Translations under genes and position numbers: made by a program
In this document: positions 6,125 through 8,360 of the stretch, one piece after another
Numbering within the stretch: position 1 is the stretch's first letter
Layout: every line of letters begins with the position of its first letter
Notes under the pieces: generated by a model
Databases searched by the model: none
Seen by the model: the letters and a program-made list of their open reading frames with translations, nothing else
What the model was told of the DNA's origin: nothing
Source of the DNA: Solirubrobacteraceae bacterium
Lineage (GTDB): Bacteria > Actinomycetota > Thermoleophilia > Solirubrobacterales > Solirubrobacteraceae
Reading direction: 5' to 3'
NCBI GenBank assembly: GCA_030043235.1
Contig: JASHYF010000085.1
Location: forward strand, 1 to 8,360
DNA: 8,360 bases

Positions 6125-7000
6125 CGAGGGCTGGCTCGGCTGGCCGAGGATTCGCGCGAGCGCCGCGTCCACGACGCTCGCTTCCTCGCTGATCAACCGG
6201 CGCACGGCGACTATCAGCGCCGGCACGGCCCACAGGTCGCCGCACACCCACAGGATGCCGGCGCCGAGCTGCTGGTCGCCGAAGGGCGAGAGCGTAACGC
6301 CGTGAACGTGGTTGTAGACGGAGTACCACGAGTAGCGGGTGAAGAGCGTCATCGTCATCGCGAGCAGCCACATGACCGTGTTGGTGCTGAGCAGCGCGAT
6401 CGCCTGGGCGGCAGGCGCGACTCGCATGCGCAGCGGCGGGGAGCCGGCGATCAACAGCCAGAACAGGACGCCGGTGAGCAGCATGCTGGCGTTCATCAGC
6501 CACACATGCACGAACCTGTTGCGCTCGGCGAGGTCGAAGGCGCCGGGGACGTGCCAGCCGACCATCACGAGATTGAAGGCCGCCACCACCACCAGCGGCC
6601 GCACGAGCAATCTGCGCGCGGCGCGCAGGGGGCGCGCCCAGTCGCCATGCAGGAGCGCTCTGAGCGCGGGGCGGCGCAGCCGCAGCGGCACCGCCACGAG
6701 CAGCGGCTGCCAGGGAGCGCCGGCGACGATCAGCGTCGGCGCCGCGAACATCAGCAGCAGGTGCTGGACGGTGTGTATGTAGAAGTAGTCATATCCCCAA
6801 TATTCGAGCGGCGAGGCGACCGCGAGCGACAAAACCGCCACGCCCCCGTAGAACCACAGCGAGCGCAGCCGCCGTCCGCGGACGCGGTCGCGGCGGGTGC
6901 GGCGGAGCAAATCTCTCAGACCAAGCTCGTGCCAGACCGCCAGCAAGACCGCGCAGACCGCGAGCGCGTTGGGCGACCAGTGGTGGAGCAGATAGGTCAT
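6116..7000 (-). CDS. ctaG: Cytochrome c oxidase assembly factor CtaG (caa3_CtaG family)
   Basis: 294-residue membrane protein with about seven helices. Family signatures are H76-x3-H80 in YIHTVQHLLLMFAAP followed by VAGAPWQPLL, W149-H150-V-P, H165-VWL leading into a helix ending LFWLLIAGSP, and a late DQQLGAGILW (242-251) preceding the last helix. These match the CtaG family first defined in Bacillus subtilis, where it is needed to form active caa3 oxidase and is thought to help copper reach the CuB site of subunit I. It is different from the Cox11 protein that is also called CtaG in proteobacteria. The start is the ATG at 7000; an in-frame TGA four codons upstream excludes a longer form, and a GAGGG sits very close to the ATG, so the site is not ideal. 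The gene converges with the lipoprotein gene, the two stops overlapping by 9 bp, and is transcribed away from patatin across an 85-nt gap. Its location opposite the cox genes supports the assignment. Confidence 0.93.
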   Translation of the reverse strand: MTYLLHHWSPNALAVCAVLLAVWHELGLRDLLRRTRRDRVRGRRLRSLWFYGGVAVLSLAVASPLEYWGYDYFYIHTVQHLLLMFAAPTLIVAGAPWQPLLVAVPLRLRRPALRALLHGDWARPLRAARRLLVRPLVVVAAFNLVMVGWHVPGAFDLAERNRFVHVWLMNASMLLTGVLFWLLIAGSPPLRMRVAPAAQAIALLSTNTVMWLLAMTMTLFTRYSWYSVYNHVHGVTLSPFGDQQLGAGILWVCGDLWAVPALIVAVRRLISEEASVVDAALARILGQPSQPSSF

Positions 7001-7022
7001 GCCCTCACATCACGGAGCTTAC

Positions 7023-7061
7023 ATCCGGCATTCGCTGGCGCGGACCAATCCAGCATTCGCT
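7023..7061 (-). repeat. 14-nt direct repeat upstream of ctaG
   Basis: On the plus strand ATCCGGCATTCGCT (7023-7036) recurs as ATCCAGCATTCGCT (7048-7061), with one mismatch in 14 and a 25-nt period. Both copies lie within the 85-nt gap between patatin and ctaG, 23-61 nt before the ctaG start. A tandem regulator site or a small local duplication are both possible. No clear -10/-35 pair is seen in this gap. Confidence 0.5.
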
Positions 7062-7085
7062 CGCCGGCCGATCCGCCGACGTCTG

Positions 7086-8249
7086 TCAGGCGGCTCGGGA
7101 GGATGCCGATCGCAGCTGTGCCCGGCGCGCTCGCGGGCGCACGGAATTGCCGGCTCGACGGCGCGACCGCTCGGAGTCCCGGAGCCCGTCGAGCATGCGC
7201 CGCGCGTTGCGGTAGCCGAGCCGGATCAGCTCGGGCCAGCGCCGGCGATCTATGAACAGGTCATAGAAGGAGACCCCTCGCAGCAGCGTGTAGTCGATCG
7301 CGTCGATCACGGTGAGGCGCTCGCCGAGCTGGCGTTGGCTGCGACGCGCGAGCTCCAGGTGGTTGCCCTGCTCCAGCTGGCGGCTGGCCTTCATGAGACC
7401 CAGCGGATGAGTCTGCCAGCCGGTGACCTCCTCGGGCTGAAACTGCGCGGGCAGCATGAAGTTGACGCCGAACACGTGGTCGATGCTCGGATCGGCGATC
7501 ACCGGCTCGGCCGGGAAGGGGTCGATGATGCCGCCATCGACGTAGAGGTGGCCGTCCATCTCCACTGACTCGACGAACAGCGGCAGGGCCACGCTCATGC
7601 GTATGAGCTGGCCGATGGTCGCTTCCGGCGCGGAGGCGCTGCCGAGATACTCGATGTCGCCTAGGTCCATGTTGTAGACGATCGTCATCAGAGGGATCTC
7701 GAGCTCGCCAACTGGGCGAGACCATGCCTGGCTGTCGAACAGCCGCTCGAGCGCCGCCCCCTTCGCCAGCCCGCTGAAGTCGCGAAGCGCTGAGAGCAGG
7801 AAACGCGGCAGCCGGTGCCACTGGATGTCCAGGTAGTCCTCGGGTCGCCACGAGAGCGAGAAGTCGGCCATCTGCTGCGCGCTGAGTCCGGCCGCCCACA
7901 TGGACCCCCAGATCGTCGACCCCGAGCAGCAGGAGATCAGCGCGGGACGGATGCCCGCCTCCTCGAAGGCCCGCGCGACGCCGATCAGCGCCACGCATCC
8001 GCCACTGCCAGCGGTGGCGACGATCGCGACGCGCTTGCCGCGCAGAGCCTTCACCGGGCGCGCGACGAAGGGCTTGAACACATGCCCGTCGAGTGCTTGC
8101 GGGCGATCGATCAGCGGCAGCGGCAGCGTCGCCTGGCGTGCGCGGCGCAGGAAACCGATGTCGGCGCTGACCGCAGTCACGTGGCGCAGACGGTTGACGC
8201 GCTCGAAAGTGCGCTGGAGGCTGTATGGATCGATGACGTCGAGAGTCAT
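7086..8249 (-). CDS. Patatin-like phospholipase family protein with a degenerate nucleophile elbow
   Basis: 387 residues from ATG 8249. The frame stays open to a TTG at 8342, but that codon lies right against a -10-like sequence and has no ribosome-binding site, and the extra 31 residues are Arg/Pro-rich and not domain-like. A GTG at 8303 is another option. Patatins are serine hydrolases with a Ser-Asp dyad acting on acyl lipids. Visible parts are a roughly 70-residue N-terminal region, the strand RVAIVATAGSGG whose GSGG (81-84) forms the oxyanion hole, the elbow SCCSGS with probable nucleophile S109, and D238-G-G in YVDGGIIDPFP with the catalytic Asp. The elbow is C-x-S-x-S rather than G-x-S-x-G. 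The C-terminus is an Arg-rich tail. No signal peptide or membrane helix is seen, so it is probably cytoplasmic or membrane-peripheral. Lying on the ctaG strand, it could share a transcript with ctaG, but no functional link to the oxidase is evident. Confidence 0.85.
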   Translation of the reverse strand: MTLDVIDPYSLQRTFERVNRLRHVTAVSADIGFLRRARQATLPLPLIDRPQALDGHVFKPFVARPVKALRGKRVAIVATAGSGGCVALIGVARAFEEAGIRPALISCCSGSTIWGSMWAAGLSAQQMADFSLSWRPEDYLDIQWHRLPRFLLSALRDFSGLAKGAALERLFDSQAWSRPVGELEIPLMTIVYNMDLGDIEYLGSASAPEATIGQLIRMSVALPLFVESVEMDGHLYVDGGIIDPFPAEPVIADPSIDHVFGVNFMLPAQFQPEEVTGWQTHPLGLMKASRQLEQGNHLELARRSQRQLGERLTVIDAIDYTLLRGVSFYDLFIDRRRWPELIRLGYRNARRMLDGLRDSERSRRRAGNSVRPRARRAQLRSASSRAA

Positions 8250-8342
8250 ACCGGCGCTCAAGCCCTTTATCGGCCTGGCGGGCCTTCGGCGATAGGGCCT
8301 CACAACGCCCGCCAACCGGAGGAGCGAACCCAGGGGTGGCAA

Positions 8343-8360
8343 TGCTACTTATAGTATGCA
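8343..8360 (-). promoter_or_regulatory. AT-rich -10-like region for the patatin gene at the window edge
   Basis: Read on the minus strand the last 18 bases contain TACTAT (8356-8351) overlapping TATAAG (8353-8348), and the arms TGC-TAC and GTA-GCA form an imperfect dyad. This is the most AT-rich patch in the window. Transcription would begin near 8344, giving a leader of about 95 nt before ATG 8249. The -35 region lies outside the window. Confidence 0.4.

Noticed and set aside
6135..6148. Short palindrome CTCGGC-TG-GCCGAG just past the lipoprotein stop, as a bidirectional terminator.
   Set aside because: The stem is short with a tight loop, no T-run on either strand, and it lies within the ctaG coding end.
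6302..7255. Plus-strand open frame opposite ctaG.
   Set aside because: CtaG family motifs lie on the minus strand; the plus frame is rich in Gln/Arg/His/Glu and resembles no domain.
8250..8342. A longer patatin starting at TTG 8342.
   Set aside because: TTG lies about where transcription would begin from the adjacent -10-like sequence, has no ribosome-binding site, and adds 31 Arg/Pro-rich residues that do not look like protein domain.

Overview
The window is a very GC-rich, tightly packed stretch of chromosome built around an aa3-type (heme-copper family A1) cytochrome c oxidase and its assembly genes. Gene order, the start and stop overlaps (ATGA, GTGA), the CuA sequence and an actinobacterial membrane-protein family fused to a Sco domain suggest a high-GC Gram-positive. 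The best guess is Actinomycetota near Thermoleophilia/Solirubrobacterales. This placement is inferred from recalled protein flavour, not from a search.

Layout. Plus strand, 1-2970: the 3' end of coxB (CuA subunit II), coxA/ctaD (subunit I), coxC (subunit III) and a 45-codon single-helix membrane protein, all overlapping or within 10 nt of each other. A short non-coding gap (2971-3047) holds a perfect 8-bp dyad and a possible -10 element. Next come a 616-residue fusion of a polytopic membrane protein with a copper-chaperone Sco1/SenC domain (3048-4898) and, coupled to it by GTGA, a lipoprotein with the spacing of a seven-bladed beta-propeller (4895-6124). Minus strand: ctaG, a cytochrome oxidase assembly factor (7000-6116), converges on the lipoprotein gene and overlaps its 3' end by 9 bp. 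Upstream of ctaG on the same strand is a patatin-like hydrolase (8249-7086), whose probable promoter touches the right edge of the window.

How it works together: CoxB takes electrons at CuA, CoxA reduces O2 at heme a3-CuB, and CoxC and the mini-protein are accessory membrane subunits. The Sco domain probably delivers copper to CuA, and CtaG supports copper insertion or assembly of subunit I. The fusion partner and the propeller lipoprotein are unassigned, but their position suggests roles in oxidase biogenesis at the outer face of the membrane.

The most unusual feature is CoxA. It keeps every heme and CuB ligand, the His-Tyr cross-link tyrosine and the gating glutamate. By direct alignment with bovine subunit I, however, it has lost the K-channel lysine and serine, the D-channel entrance aspartate and neighbouring asparagine, and the aspartate of the Mg site. 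New acidic residues appear in helices VI and VIII. This points to an oxidase with a non-canonical proton path, in a subunit that also carries two extra N-terminal helices.
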